Below, piece after piece: positions 49,097-61,145 of a DNA stretch of 64,000 nucleotides (position 1 is its first letter; each line of letters opens with the position of its first letter). The notes beneath the pieces are model-generated. The model made no database searches, was not told the origin of the DNA, and saw only the letters and a program-made list of their open reading frames with translations. The translations under genes and the position numbers were made by a program. This DNA is from Hirudinaria manillensis (taxonomy: Eukaryota; Annelida; Clitellata; Hirudinida; Hirudinidae). Location of the stretch: the NCBI GenBank assembly GCA_034509925.1, contig CM067527.1, positions 9,736,001 through 9,800,000 of the forward strand, in the 5' to 3' direction.

Positions 49097-50570
49097 TTAC
49101 ACATTGTTTGTAATACTTGAAGACTGTTTCATTACATTCTTTTTCCTCTTGTGCCTCCTATGAAGCCATAAAATCTTAAGTATACCCGTAACAATTGCCA
49201 CAATCAACGGTAGTAACAACAGTAATAGTGATGGGTTTGTAGCAGGAGATGCTTTTGAACTTGGCTCTGAAAACAATGGATGGAGACAGAATTAGCTGTT
49301 AAAATTATTACATACCATATTGATATAATCATTAATTTATAAACATATATATGCTTGTGTACTTTGTATTTGCAAAATTAAATTAAATATTTCTTAGGGC
49401 AAATTAAATATGATTTTACCTGATATTTCCAAATTAAACTGCCTGCTTTCTTTACAATTTCCACAGCTAAAAAGATATATTCCTGCATCATCTTCATTAC
49501 ATTCCCTCAATGTCAAGTTGGTTTTGTTCTCATTGAACTCATATCTTATGTTGTTTAGAACACCATTAATTAAAATGTATTCGTTGTGTTCAACTTTCTT
49601 GAAAGTGCAGGAATCAAGTTCTTGAGGACAAGAAAATTGAAAAGAAGCATTTTCACCGGCTGAACACTCCAGAGATCTACCTTTGTAGAAAGTATTAAAA
49701 AATATAAAGCCAACATATTTAATATAATAAAATAACAAAATAAAATGCTAGTAATAAATAATAATGATATTGATCCCTTTCCCTGAAATAACATATTAAG
49801 GAATTCAAATATAAATTCTTTTGCCTACTTGCATTTTGCAAAGTTTATTCTGTTAGGAAACACACTTAACTTATACTATCAAATTTTAATTAACTCAAAT
49901 TTGATTGAATATAAGATTTATGTTTTTATGTCCTTTTAGGTATTTCTGATCTAAATGTTATAGACCAACTTGCAACTTTAATAACTTCCAAATGAAACTG
50001 TTTGTTAATGTTGCTCTTTCCACACATCCAAACATATGTTCCTTCATCATTTTCATTACATTCTTTCAAAGTGATGTGACTTTTGTTTTCATTCAGCAGA
50101 TATTTTTGGTTACTAGTCAATATGCCATCCCGTGCTATGTAATGTCCGTTGAAGAGTTTTTTGAATCTGCTATCCTTAAACTCCTCAGGACAAGAAAAAT
50201 CAAACTTGACATTGTTCCCTTCAATGCACTTCAAGGAATTTGTTTCGGCTGAAATATTAATCAAGTTATTTTGAAAAGTGAAAACTCAAAGAAAGCTTTC
50301 TCTTGATTGTTTTGTTTCCATATAAAGGAGATTTATAACTTTTTAATTAAACATAATCTTAATACTTGTGACAATTAAACAAACTAGGCATTAATTCATT
50401 CAACAAGTGGAATCCTCCCTTGATTGCAATTAAAGATATTTAAATCGAAAATTTTCTTAATAAAAGTAAAATTTTGCAAATCTTTTGATATTAATAAAAT
50501 TAGAAGTACCTGATGTCAAGGTGAGGATCATAGTAATAAAAATGTGATATTTCTGAACAGTAGGAATCAT
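49097..50570 (-). CDS. membrane receptor with two immunoglobulin domains
   Basis: Four exons (50570-50510, 50248-49970, 49680-49420, 49266-49097), all introns in phase 1, give 256 residues. Exon 1 is a signal peptide (ending ILTLTS). Exons 2 and 3 each encode one Ig domain. In the first, cysteines lie in KFDFSC and in NENDEGTYVWMC; in the second, in SFQFSC and NEDDAGIYLFSC. The D-x-G-x-Y motif marks strand F. Additional Cys pairs (LKC/LEC near the start, and a late CGKS/CGNC) suggest an extra disulphide. The canonical strand-C Trp is not evident. Exon 4 encodes a short stalk, a hydrophobic membrane segment (LLLLLPLIVAIVTGILKILW) and a basic 22-residue tail with no ITIM or ITAM. The two domains are close paralogues of each other, pointing to exon duplication. 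The ligand is unknown; adhesion or recognition is inferred. Confidence 0.8.
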
Positions 50571-51893
50571 TCTTTAATATCCTCATAAAGTAATTAACTG
50601 CTCTGGAAAAATATGATTTACAAGTTATTTTTTTTTATTAATTATGAAAGAAGATTATTAAATAGTGCCTGTAAAATTCCATTTTAGCTAAACAAAAAGG
50701 TAAACGTGACTATTAATTAAACTTTACATCTATTTAATTAATTAACTCATCCACAAGCATTTACAGCTTATTAGTTTTAGATTGATTTTTTTTAAATTTA
50801 ATTCTGAAGAGATCTTAAAATCTTTATATTAATAAAACACAGTTACCTCATCACGTACTTCAGCCTGCTAGGTATGAGCAACATTCGAATTACGCCGAAG
50901 CTTTTATAAGCTGATAAAAGCTCGAATAATGCTGGGAAATCCAACAAAAAGTATTGCTTTTTTAACATTATTGGGTGAGAATATTTTTACGACGGTGAAG
51001 TTGGCAATCTTTTTAAACTCCAATATCTCCGGAACGGAAAGAGCTAGAATCAAAATTCGTTTTATATCTTATAGATAATGATCACAGAAATGATGTGGAT
51101 ATATTTTTTTTTTAAATTAAAAATTAAATTTTGTTTACATTGCGAGCCGAAGCACAAGCCAGAAAACGAGTAGAAAGAGCGCCAAACCAAATCAATCAAT
51201 TTAGGGAGCTTTTATAATAAGCCTTATACCAGTGCGGGAAAATTGCATTTGTGGATAGTCTGAAACGCTTTTGAACTAGCTATTGAATTATCTATATTTG
51301 GCGCAAAGCAGTGCGACGAGTGGAAAGCACGCCAAACGAAAGAAAAAGATATAAGAAGATAAGGGTCGTTTTAAAAAGATTATAAAGCGTCTTGTACTGG
51401 TCTGCTAAAATATTGTTGTAGATTTTTTGAAAGGTCTTTGAAAGTGCTATCGAAATATCAGTCAATTTTTCGCACAAACCAATGCGACGAGTAGATAAGG
51501 CTTCACGCGATGGAAAGAGAAGATCTGAGAATTTAATGATTTCGGTGATTTGCGCGACATCAGCCTGCTCAAGCAAAATGTTAATTAAAATAATTTTTCT
51601 AACTAAATTATGTCATATTCTAGAGACAGAAACTATTTTTGCTGTAACTTAATCTCATTCCAAATTGGCAACATAGAAATTGATGTTTTGATAATATTCT
51701 ATGTAATGCCTACTAGATGAACTTGGCAGAAATTGTTCTAAACAAGTCAAACAAAAGTCGTCTGGAGGAATGCAACTCTCTAAGTTAGTCTCAATAGATG
51801 ATGATTATTTGCAGATAAAATGTCACCAATAATTTACTAAATGCCATATGAATTAAGGAACGACTTACCATTTTGAAAAATAGGCCATCAATC
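50571..51893. other. 5' flank of the Ig receptor and spacer
   Basis: Holds three degenerate direct repeats at 51140-51530 (listed separately). No gene recognised. At 51000-51070 the phrase 'aatatctccggaacggaaag' could be a fragment of an old element, but nothing supports it. Confidence 0.4.
51140..51530. repeat. three degenerate direct repeats, about 165-bp period
   Basis: Similar blocks begin at about 51141, 51300 and 51470. Each has G/C-rich words of the form 'gcgcaaagcagtgcgacgag' followed by 'tggaaagcacgccaaac', preceded by an A+T-rich 'gaaatat' stretch. Divergence is high and no reading frame is conserved across them. Confidence 0.6.
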
Positions 51894-52684
51894 CTAAGTG
51901 TACCTCACAAAAGCATTAGCAGGAACAGCTACATCCTCGCCAAACCCCTTCATGAAAAATAATTATGACAATTACATATTATAATATCAATTATATTAAT
52001 GCATTACATCTATCCATCAATAACATTTATATTGTCACATAAGTAAATATTGAGAAATTGAGAAAATATAAATATCTTAAATAATAACTTCGTAGTTAAA
52101 TAAATTAATAAAATAAATAATAGATGAACTAACCATCTTACTTTTGAATAATTCATAACGGCCATACATGAAAAAGCGACATCTATCAGTTTCAAAGAAT
52201 GTTTTGAATTCAGGACAGTCTAGGATGCCAATAAAATCAATTCTCAATCCTGAACTAAACTCCACAAATAAGGGAAATCAGCTGAAAAGACACAACAATG
52301 ATGCTAGCAAAGCCAAAAGGTACAATCACAGTAACATACAAACAAGATAATGTATGATATTGTAGCCATGGATATGGGCAGTTGAAATAATTAGAATTAT
52401 ATTGAGATTAATTAATTTAAATGATAATCCAGGGTTAATAAAATTATTTATAAATATTCAAAAGTAAATTAATACCGAGCTCACCAATCAATGTTGAGGA
52501 CAGCCTTCCTGAGTGAGTTTAGAAGTATCTGTGCCTTCTCAACATTTGATCCACTAAATTTTCTTCCTGCATATAATTCTCCTTCATTCGAGTCTGCTTC
52601 ATATAATAAATCTTCTCTACTTACGTAATACCATAAGAAAGAAATTTTTGATGCCATAACATATTTTAAAAAAATGAACTTCAC
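51894..52684 (-). CDS. unrecognised small protein, three exons
   Basis: Exons 52684-52485, 52254-52134 and 51947-51894 join in phase (2, then 0) to 124 residues. All three junctions use GT/AG. The N-terminus (MKFIFLKYVMASKISFLWYY) is hydrophobic and could be a signal, a mitochondrial presequence or an over-extension; an alternative start is the second Met. The body contains EADSNEGELYAGRKFSG, FIGILDCPEFKTFFETDRCR and a tail GEDVAVPANAFVRYT. I do not recognise a family. Support comes only from splice consistency and protein-like composition. Further 5' exons are possible. Confidence 0.45.
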
Positions 52685-54261
52685 GATCAGGAAAGACTTT
52701 TGATTTGTCTATCACGTCCAGCCATGCTCTTGGTATTTCATTTGTTTTTATTTATTTTGATTTATCATTGCTATCTCCAGTTAAGAAAAAGTTAAGAAAA
52801 GTTAAAAAAAATATAAATTATCTTAAGAAATGATAATTTATATATTTTTTGCATTCACTAAGCCATTGTAAAATTACAACTACGTCCACTTTCAACGGCA
52901 CTCCAACTAATTTTTAAATCAGAAACATTACAAAAGTGCCTTGATTACAATCCTCCTCATCCCCACAAGCAGAGGAGATTCCAGATGTCCAGTAGTCAAA
53001 CGTAGTTTGCATCGTCATCGTCACCGTCATCATCATCATCATCATCATCAATTCCATGACTCCCTATCCATTCGAAAAATAAAAGAAATATTAATGGAAC
53101 TTTCCAATAAAAATTTTTTAAAATGTTCATAAATAAACCTTTGTTGACGCAGGTAAATTTTATGGTCACACGTGTTTCCATCACCCCGCGTTATTACTTA
53201 CCAGCCAATTAGAAATATTAGTCGATTGTTTATGCATTCATTATTTATACAGTAACTCATACATCGCTTAGTCATTCATACGCACAAAGAGCGCTACTTA
53301 TTCAGATTTATTTCTTATATTTATTATTAAAATAGGTTAAAATAGGTTGAAACTTCACTTTCTTTAACTTTAGATAGTTGTAAATGGTTCGAAACCAAGG
53401 AATGATACAATAAAGCAAAATTAACCTCCCCAAACAAATTTATCGAACTGGTCGATAGATGGAAGGGCGGGCAATGCGACCAGGTGTGCTCAGACAGTTC
53501 AGGTTAACCCGATTTACCTGTGTCTACAATCTAACATATGGAGTGTTGCATCTACAGCTATAGGCCAGTAGATGATGATAGTGATGATGATGATGATGAT
53601 GATGATAGCAATGAAAATATCTTTTTTCAACGACTGATGGACTCTGTTGTGTCATAGTAGAGCTGAAACATCATACTAGTGTTGTTTTTGTGCCGTGGCT
53701 GACTGCAGTTGCATTAACAATAATAGCAAAGACAAGGATTTGAAACGTTGGTAAGTTTCACTCAACGAGATCGTTGGAGGTTTGGATGAGTTTACAACGT
53801 CAAATTTTCAATTATTCTAAATGTATTTTAATGTTATTCCTACGAGTAATCAAAATGTTCGGTCGATGTTCTTATTATTAAGCTTGCCATGTGGGCTAAA
53901 GACATTAAATCATTTTCAGACAGTCATCGATAAAAAAGAAGTCTCTGGAAAATATTTCTAACTTTTTCATTCAACACGGACTTGAGCGGATATCCTAGCT
54001 ACCGGATTTGCACTTGTTGGTGCAATTATTTGCAACAATAAGTGTTGGCTTAACTCAATTTAACTATCTAATGCGAGTTGTAGCATCAAGGTTAAGTTAC
54101 AATACAGCTACTTTTACTTAGAATATTGATTTATATTCTTTTGGCCAAAAAAAACTTTATATTTCCTTCTTTCTTTTTTTTTAAATGTATTTTTTAAAGT
54201 TTCTTAGCAGAATTTATTTTTTCAAGGCTTTCATTATTCAACGTGAGGAAATACTCCAGCC
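52685..54261. other. spacer and 5' flank of the 54.3-kb gene
   Basis: Contains ATC/GAT trinucleotide tracts at 53016-53050 and 53576-53608. No additional gene seen. The segment just before 54262 presumably includes the 5' UTR of the intronless gene; no promoter element is assignable. Confidence 0.45.
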
Positions 54262-55818
54262 ATGCATCTGAAATCAGAAGTGGAAGAAAAGACACCAAGA
54301 CAAGATGACCTAGTCAGGATCATCTCCCATTGCATGGAAGGAAGATTCAAACCTGGAGAGACTTCGAGAACTTGTGCGGCAGTACTTAGATCACTGCTCG
54401 ATTACTGCGACATTTTCTTGGGCCAGGCTGCCCAATTCCAACCTCAGTCTGTGGAACTTCCCGATAATTTTCATTTCATCGGAGAGCCTTCCGCTTTTCT
54501 TCTGTACGATTCAGATAAGTTTACAGCTGTGGAACACGTCTGGTCTCCTCAGAACAAAGTCGAGGGAGAAGTTAAACACGTCGTCTGCAGAATGAAATCA
54601 AAAGAAGATCCTCAGATAGAGTTTTTCGTTCTGTCCTGGTTCGTCAGGGAAACTTATTTCAATTATAACGGCGTCAGAAAATGTTGCCTTTTGTTTAGGC
54701 AGTTAATTCAGTTGGTCCAGTTGCTGGGGAGAGATTTACCGGTATTAGTTGGTGGCAATTATCAATTATTACCAGAAGAAGCAGAGTATTTTATCAGTAG
54801 AGAGCAATTGTTTGGCTTCTCAGACGTGGAGCTGTTTTGCTTGACTTACAAACCGCAGACCGTTCGAAAGCAGATTAGATCCTGCGGTTTCTTTTTGTGC
54901 GGCAACAAATTCTTGGACACGAGCATCGATAACATCGTAGGAACTCGAAGTATCAAGGGAAACGTCATATTGAACGGATGCCGTGATGAGTTCTGGAGAA
55001 ATCCAGAGGATTCTTTCTACTGGGATCCGATGACCCTCGATCTCAGTTCGAAGAGAATCGTGGAAACAACGACCGCGTGTTCAGCCAGAAATAAAATCCA
55101 AACTACGACACCGTCGCCAGTGTCAACGACAACTTTCAATGAGAGCGAGGGAATCTCACTCCAGTCTGGATCACAGGAAATTGGAGATGAGAATGACTCG
55201 AGACCGCTGGACAATTTCAACTCGGTTGCAATCGCATCGAATCTGCAGCATCTCGATCTGGCCGAGAACGGTTCGCAGCGGTATCAACAACAGAAGCTCA
55301 ACACGCAAAGGGAGAAGCTTCAAGAGCTGAGGAATTTTTTGGAATCGCTAGAGATGAAAATGGATGCCGAGAGAACGGCCGCATCCTTCTCCGTGCCTCA
55401 GAATTACTTGCCTTATGAACAGTCCAATTTATTCGTCGATGTGACCGAGCAGCCCGATGACGTGGCCAAATCTCTGAGCACCATTTGCGAACACGAGGAG
55501 ACTCACCTCAGCTCCAGGGCTTCCGTTACAGACGAATTTTCTAGCCCGTCCGAGGAAATGTCGAAGGATAAAGTGAAAGAAAAAGAAGAAACGATCGAAT
55601 TAAAAGTTCCAGCGGGAAATCTCAGTTTCGAAGAAACGTGCCAGGAATACATCAAAAAGATGGACACCATCTTGACTCAGAGAGCATCGAGGAACACAAA
55701 TATCGAAGGAGCAAATGGGGATGACCAAACTGATTCTAAGAAGTCTCTCGCTTCTGAGGGCACTGTAGTCGATTCGGAGAATATGACCATCCCGGCTGAC
55801 TCTTGCGCCGTGATGTGA
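54262..55818 (+). CDS. intronless EEP-related protein, apparent pseudoenzyme with CaaX tail
   Basis: 518 residues in one exon, clearly higher in G+C than its surroundings. Residues 1-240 resemble the endonuclease/exonuclease/phosphatase fold: a domain start around RIISHCMEGRF, strand FFVLSWFV at 121-128, VLVGGNYQ at 161-168 and LFCLTYKP at 191-198. Active family members have GGDFN at the GGNYQ position and a catalytic Glu where this protein has GQAAQF, so catalysis is probably lost (inference). Residues 240-345 are low-complexity Ser/Thr-rich. About 345-385 is a predicted coiled coil (QQQKLNTQREKLQELRNFLE). The remainder is acidic. The protein ends CAVM, a CaaX box favouring farnesylation, so membrane tethering is expected. 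An AATAAA lies at 56173-56178. The lack of introns suggests retroposition. Confidence 0.75.
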   Translation: MHLKSEVEEKTPRQDDLVRIISHCMEGRFKPGETSRTCAAVLRSLLDYCDIFLGQAAQFQPQSVELPDNFHFIGEPSAFLLYDSDKFTAVEHVWSPQNKVEGEVKHVVCRMKSKEDPQIEFFVLSWFVRETYFNYNGVRKCCLLFRQLIQLVQLLGRDLPVLVGGNYQLLPEEAEYFISREQLFGFSDVELFCLTYKPQTVRKQIRSCGFFLCGNKFLDTSIDNIVGTRSIKGNVILNGCRDEFWRNPEDSFYWDPMTLDLSSKRIVETTTACSARNKIQTTTPSPVSTTTFNESEGISLQSGSQEIGDENDSRPLDNFNSVAIASNLQHLDLAENGSQRYQQQKLNTQREKLQELRNFLESLEMKMDAERTAASFSVPQNYLPYEQSNLFVDVTEQPDDVAKSLSTICEHEETHLSSRASVTDEFSSPSEEMSKDKVKEKEETIELKVPAGNLSFEETCQEYIKKMDTILTQRASRNTNIEGANGDDQTDSKKSLASEGTVVDSENMTIPADSCAVM

Positions 55819-58800
55819 CTTTCGCTAATTTCGCTTCTCTTTTTGTTTAAACTTCCCGCTGTAGAAATTAAATTTCGCTTAGCAGCTTTGATGAAGCAGG
55901 CTCTAAATGCATCTTCGTTGAGGCTTTGAGTATTTCCGTAGGCAATTTAGAGTTATCTGCTCCTAGCGCTCCCCAGTTGCAACCGAAAGGCAATGGGTCA
56001 AGCACTAAGTATCTAAGCTCGAAATGCTTAGTTTATCTTCTTTTTGAACTGCCAAAGCAATCCAAATACAAATACGTATTATATCTTTTGTCGAAGCTTT
56101 TGACAAGCGAGTTAAGCTGTTCTTTCATTAGGGGTAGACTTTGAAGACTTTCATGCAATTCCTTGCTTTTTCAATAAAATTGCATAAAACAAAGCAGTCC
56201 AAAACTCAAATGGATCAGATTTGATTCTCCAGTTTTTTCTTCTTTTTCTTTTCAACTTCTAAACCCAAGTCATGGAAATCAACGTCAACAAGAAACAAGC
56301 GCTGGCTCAAAGCATAATTTTTAATGCAAATATTTTTTACATGTTTTTCTTGCTCAATAAACTTTTTTTTATCCCAATTAAATGAAATTAATAATTTGAA
56401 AATTAAATAAATTTAACGATTGAGTTAAATGTTTAATACAATTTTGCTTTCTGTCGCAATAAAATAAAATCCAACGGTCAGAAATATTTGCTGTTTTTTT
56501 TTTTTTTAAGAACTCGAACATAGTTTTCCTTTTAATACTTCTCCATTTATTCTGAACATGGCTTCCCTTGTAACATCACAAGATACGATTTAAAAATAGC
56601 GCATTATTTCAGTAATGGAGGAGATACCTTACGAGGTTCTGATCTCAACACAAAGTTTTTCAAAGACAAGACAGCCACGAAGAGGCTTCAAAACTGAAGA
56701 AACTTTCACTATTTTTTTGTTCCTAGGGAGATATTAGAGGGAAAGATGTTTCAGCGTGTTTTGATCCTGCATTTTATTTATTTATTTATAATTAATATAG
56801 TAATAATAATAATAATAACGTTAACAGTCTCTTAAGTAATTTAAATTCTTTACCGCAACATTAGGATAGCGAATGATTGAAAAAAATTGTTATAACATCT
56901 CAGGGGATCAGTGGCTGTCAAATGTTTTGAAGTTGCTCGAAATTTCTTCTGATTTGAAAACAGTTCCAAATGAAGCTTCAGTGTTTATTTCTACAGTTGA
57001 TCTGCAATTTTGTAAGAAATCAGAATAAATATTAAGACTAATGTTGTTGCCCTGAAGTGTGGAAGGAATTAAATTAGGTCGGATTAGGTAACAATTTAAG
57101 TTATTAAGAATCCTGCAGTCACCAAAACGAAAAGCAAATTATTTCATTAATGTTTGAAAATACTTTAAAATGACCGCACGATATAAAGACAGATACACAA
57201 TCATTTTTGTTTAATAATTTACCAATTGAGAAATTTTGTTAATCTGCATTATTATTAAATATTATTATTAATAACTTCAAGTCAAAAACATAAAAATCTA
57301 CTTTTTGCGAGTGACTAACCTTGACTAACCTTGAATTTCAAGATTTAAACTTCCCGGAGATTTAAAATATCAAATTAAGTGAATGGATTTCAATACTCTC
57401 AATTGACCAAAGTCGAATAAATAATAACACTCCATGTCAAGTATGGAAATTTATTTGACCGGTTTTTATGGCATCAACTTTATGACTGCAGTTACAAAAT
57501 ATTCCTTTCAAAGCCTTTCCTCTCTTAAAAAAAATTGTTGGATTCCGTTGTTGATTCCTTTTAATATCAACCTTAGAAGAAGGGCAACAAAATTTGTGAT
57601 CGAGTTGCTTTCAGGGTTGTTGTTGTTGTTGCAGTTTGCTTGTTTTGTTTTGTATTTTTATTTATTCTGCTTTGTATATTGTTTTGTGTATTGTGTGTTC
57701 CGGCGAGGGTTAAGCCTATTTTCGAAATTGATTGCCTAATTTAATTTCGAATTACTTGCCTGAATAATCGGTCAATTACTGATTAATTGCAAGGAAAAAG
57801 AGCAATACCTGCCATTAGAAATAGAAATAACATTTACTTTTCTTGGTAATGTTATCTAATTAACTAATGAATGTTATAATGCAAGTGCTTTTAAACGTAA
57901 GGTCATTTAAATTTAACGCCGTTGAGTTGGGCGATAATTGGATTTACAAGATGGTAACAAAGTGCTTGGATTCTGAGCTTTTAGAAAGATGTTTTCAATT
58001 TGAGCTTCGCTTTGCACTTGATTAAACATTTATTTTTTGAGGATCACGTGATTCTCCAGTAAGACGTTCATTTCTAAAGTCGTTTCAAGGCCATTGACTT
58101 TGTAACCTTGTTACCTTTCATGAAAAAGAACAAAATTAAAATTGAACAATTTGGAATATTATATTCATTATTTTTCAAATTTTTCCTTCAAGAGAAAAAT
58201 TGTAAAATTATTAAACTTAACAAATTTAATTAATTTAATGAGCTCTTAATTATTACTTTATATTTCCAGTACAAAACCAGAAAAACAAAATTTAAATTTA
58301 AAAAAATCCGCAAATATTATTTTGGTGCTCATTTTTTTTACTTTGGTTAAAACGTCTGCCATTGGACAGATAACGTTTGAGGGCAGAAATGCCACAATTT
58401 TTGTGATTCGTGTTGTGTTCTATGGTTTCACTTTCGTTTGGTCGATTGAAACCAGGAAGTTCAAAGTGAAAGTGAAACTTCAATTTTTAGAAATAAATGC
58501 ATAGAGAACGGATGGATATTGAAATTACTTGGATGATTGGAGCATATGAAACACATTTCTGAAAATAAATAAATTATTTATAATATTTGTCATATTTATA
58601 TCTTGTCGTAATTATTTCTAAATTATTAATGAACGAATTAATTGCTCAACATGATAAGCTATAATTGAGTTATTATTAAAATTGTTTGAAAATATAGTAG
58701 ATGTTCAAATTATATTCAGAGCGAAAGTTTTATTGGCTCTCAAAATATCTAAGAAAGCAGCTAATGAGGAATGTCTCAAGCACTTAATGATTCCCTGTTG

Positions 58801-58976
58801 TTGTTGTTGCTGTTGATGCTGCTGTTTTTGTTGTTTTTGTTGTTGTTGTTGAAGGTACATGTCAGTTCAGTTCGTGGTGCTGTGAAATTACTTTTTTTCC
58901 AAAGAAAAGAAGCTGTTTGTCAATTCAAAATTTAGTTCTCCTTTACCAATTGTTATAAAAATAGGAGGTAAAGCGA

Positions 58977-58993
58977 AAATAATAATAATAATG

Positions 58994-59037
<44 letters not shown>

Positions 59038-59038
59038 C
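58977..59038. repeat. AAT microsatellite
   Basis: (AAT)n with one ATG-type interruption. Confidence 0.95.
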
Positions 59039-59824
59039 ACAATTATAATAATAATACAATTATTAATAATAATAACAATAATAACTAGCAGCAACACTGC
59101 CACTATTATCCTCACAATTATAAACCGACTCCTCATTCACCTTATTATTCTTGACCTAACTTAACACAAAAACATGGATTACTAACCTAGTGTGACTTAA
59201 TTAATTTTTATTATAATGGGCTCCCATTTTGATTTAACTTAGTCTTCATTTCACGGAATAATTCAAAGTTTGTTTCATAAACCATACAATTATAAGGTAA
59301 TTTCTGTAAAATATAAATTAATTTCTATAATAAAATCAAATGACATAATAAAATTAAACAAAAGAAAAGAAAAATGATTATTTATTGCAAGTAAATATAA
59401 ATGGTGGCTGACAGCAACCCGGTGAATACTTAATTAGGTTTATAAATAGCAAACAGATAAATTAAAATATTTTCCGTTCGTCAACTCATAATTAGTAATA
59501 ATTTAACACAATGTTACTAGCATCAACGACATGGCAAAGGTATTGGTAGCAATGGAATTAATAATGACAATGTATTTATGATTATTTATTTATTGTTATT
59601 GTTATTATTACGTAAATAATAAAAAAAATATGGTATAACATAATTATAATTATATTAATATTAATGTAATGATAATTAATTATTATCACAAGTAATTATC
59701 ATAAAATATTACGAAAGTTGATTGATGCTGTGAACGAGATGTGTGGGTAATTGGCCAGCTATAAAAGGGAAAAGTGTCTGCAAGTGCACCTCATGTTTCG
59801 CTCTGAACAATGAGATGGCATCCT

Positions 59825-59945
59825 TTTTGACATCATCATCGTCGTCGTCGTCATCGTCGTCACAGTTATCATCATCGTCATCATCATCATCATCATCATT
59901 ATTATCATTAACATCACTATCATCGTTATCATCGCTGCAGATTTT
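59825..59945. repeat. ATC/GTC trinucleotide tract
   Basis: Imperfect ATC, GTC and ATT units. It generates a poly-Ser frame on the plus strand and a poly-Asp frame on the minus strand, neither with other support. Confidence 0.93.
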
Positions 59946-61045
59946 GCCGTAATCGTCGTCATCATTACAGTAGATTTTATTGTCAGTATGTGGCTTTTTA
60001 GTTTCATCAGCGTTGTCATCATCGTCCCTCCTAGTGACGTTACACGGTCGGATTGATGAATCGACTGTTGTTTTTGTTGTTGTTGTTGTTGTTCTGTTGC
60101 CAGTCGTTCGCACAGGTTGGTTAATTTTTTTATAATTATGGTTTTATCATAATTATTTTAAAAATAATTTATACCTTTTATATTATTTTATATTTACGTT
60201 ATTTATTATATTATTGTTATTAATATCAGCAATATCATTACTTCCAGCACATAAAAAATGCCGTTTTTAAGTATAAAAGGGTCTCTTAATCATTAGGTAA
60301 TCAGTCAGCACGTGTTGCAGAATTCGTAATTCTATGGCATAATTTTAAAGATTAATTTTTGCTTTTTTACCAATAATCACATTTGTTTAATAAAGTATTT
60401 ATTTATTTAAAATATTTAGCAAAACATTTGAGTAACCTCGTGTTTCTTGTTTCAAAAGTATGTCTGATTAATCCTTTTTGTGTGATTTATAGAAAAATTC
60501 GTATTTATATCTTCGTATTTATTGTGTTATATCATAGAGATGACATCCTCTATATTAAATATTGTATTATAATAATACAATAATACAATATTATATTATT
60601 TATAGCGTTTCATATTTCTTTAAAATCTGTAACTCGGCTGCATTTTAATCTGTAAATATTTACATTGCAAACAAAAACTTCATAACCTCCGAAGTGAAAG
60701 TAAAAAAAATAAAATAAAATAATAAAAAATAAAAACAAAATAATTAAAAACTGCCTCCTTTGAAGTCCCGAGTGTTGAATTTCGAAGATGACTGCCGAGT
60801 TTAGCGTTCTTAAATGGTATTAAAAAGCGCTCACTGTGGTCCACAAAGGACTCACTTTTCTCACGTAAATTATATGTTTAACAAGTGTAAATAGAATAAA
60901 ATAAATACCGTTGCAAGTAAAATGTTTACTGCAGTCGTTTAAATTTAATTGCATCGTTTGAAAACATGGCTTATTTGCGATATATATTCTTGTTTAGTTA
61001 ATTTCAAAGTATCACTTAAAGCCTTTGCTGAGTTAAAATCAATGC

Positions 61046-61145
61046 ATGGGATTGATTGACTGATTGATTGATTGCTTGCTTGCTTGATTGATTGATTGAT
61101 TAATCAATCAATTAACTAATTAATCAATCAATCAATCCATCAATT
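61046..61145. repeat. inverted TTGA/TCAA tetranucleotide repeat
   Basis: A run of TTGA units (61046-61100) meets its mirror complement, TCAA units (61101-61140), through a short TTAATCAATC centre. The whole stretch can fold back as a long near-perfect hairpin. Confidence 0.85.

Noticed and set aside
59709-60113. 134-codon Asp-rich minus-strand frame and Ser-rich plus-strand frame
   Set aside because: Explained by the ATC/GTC tract; no start context, splice partner or domain.
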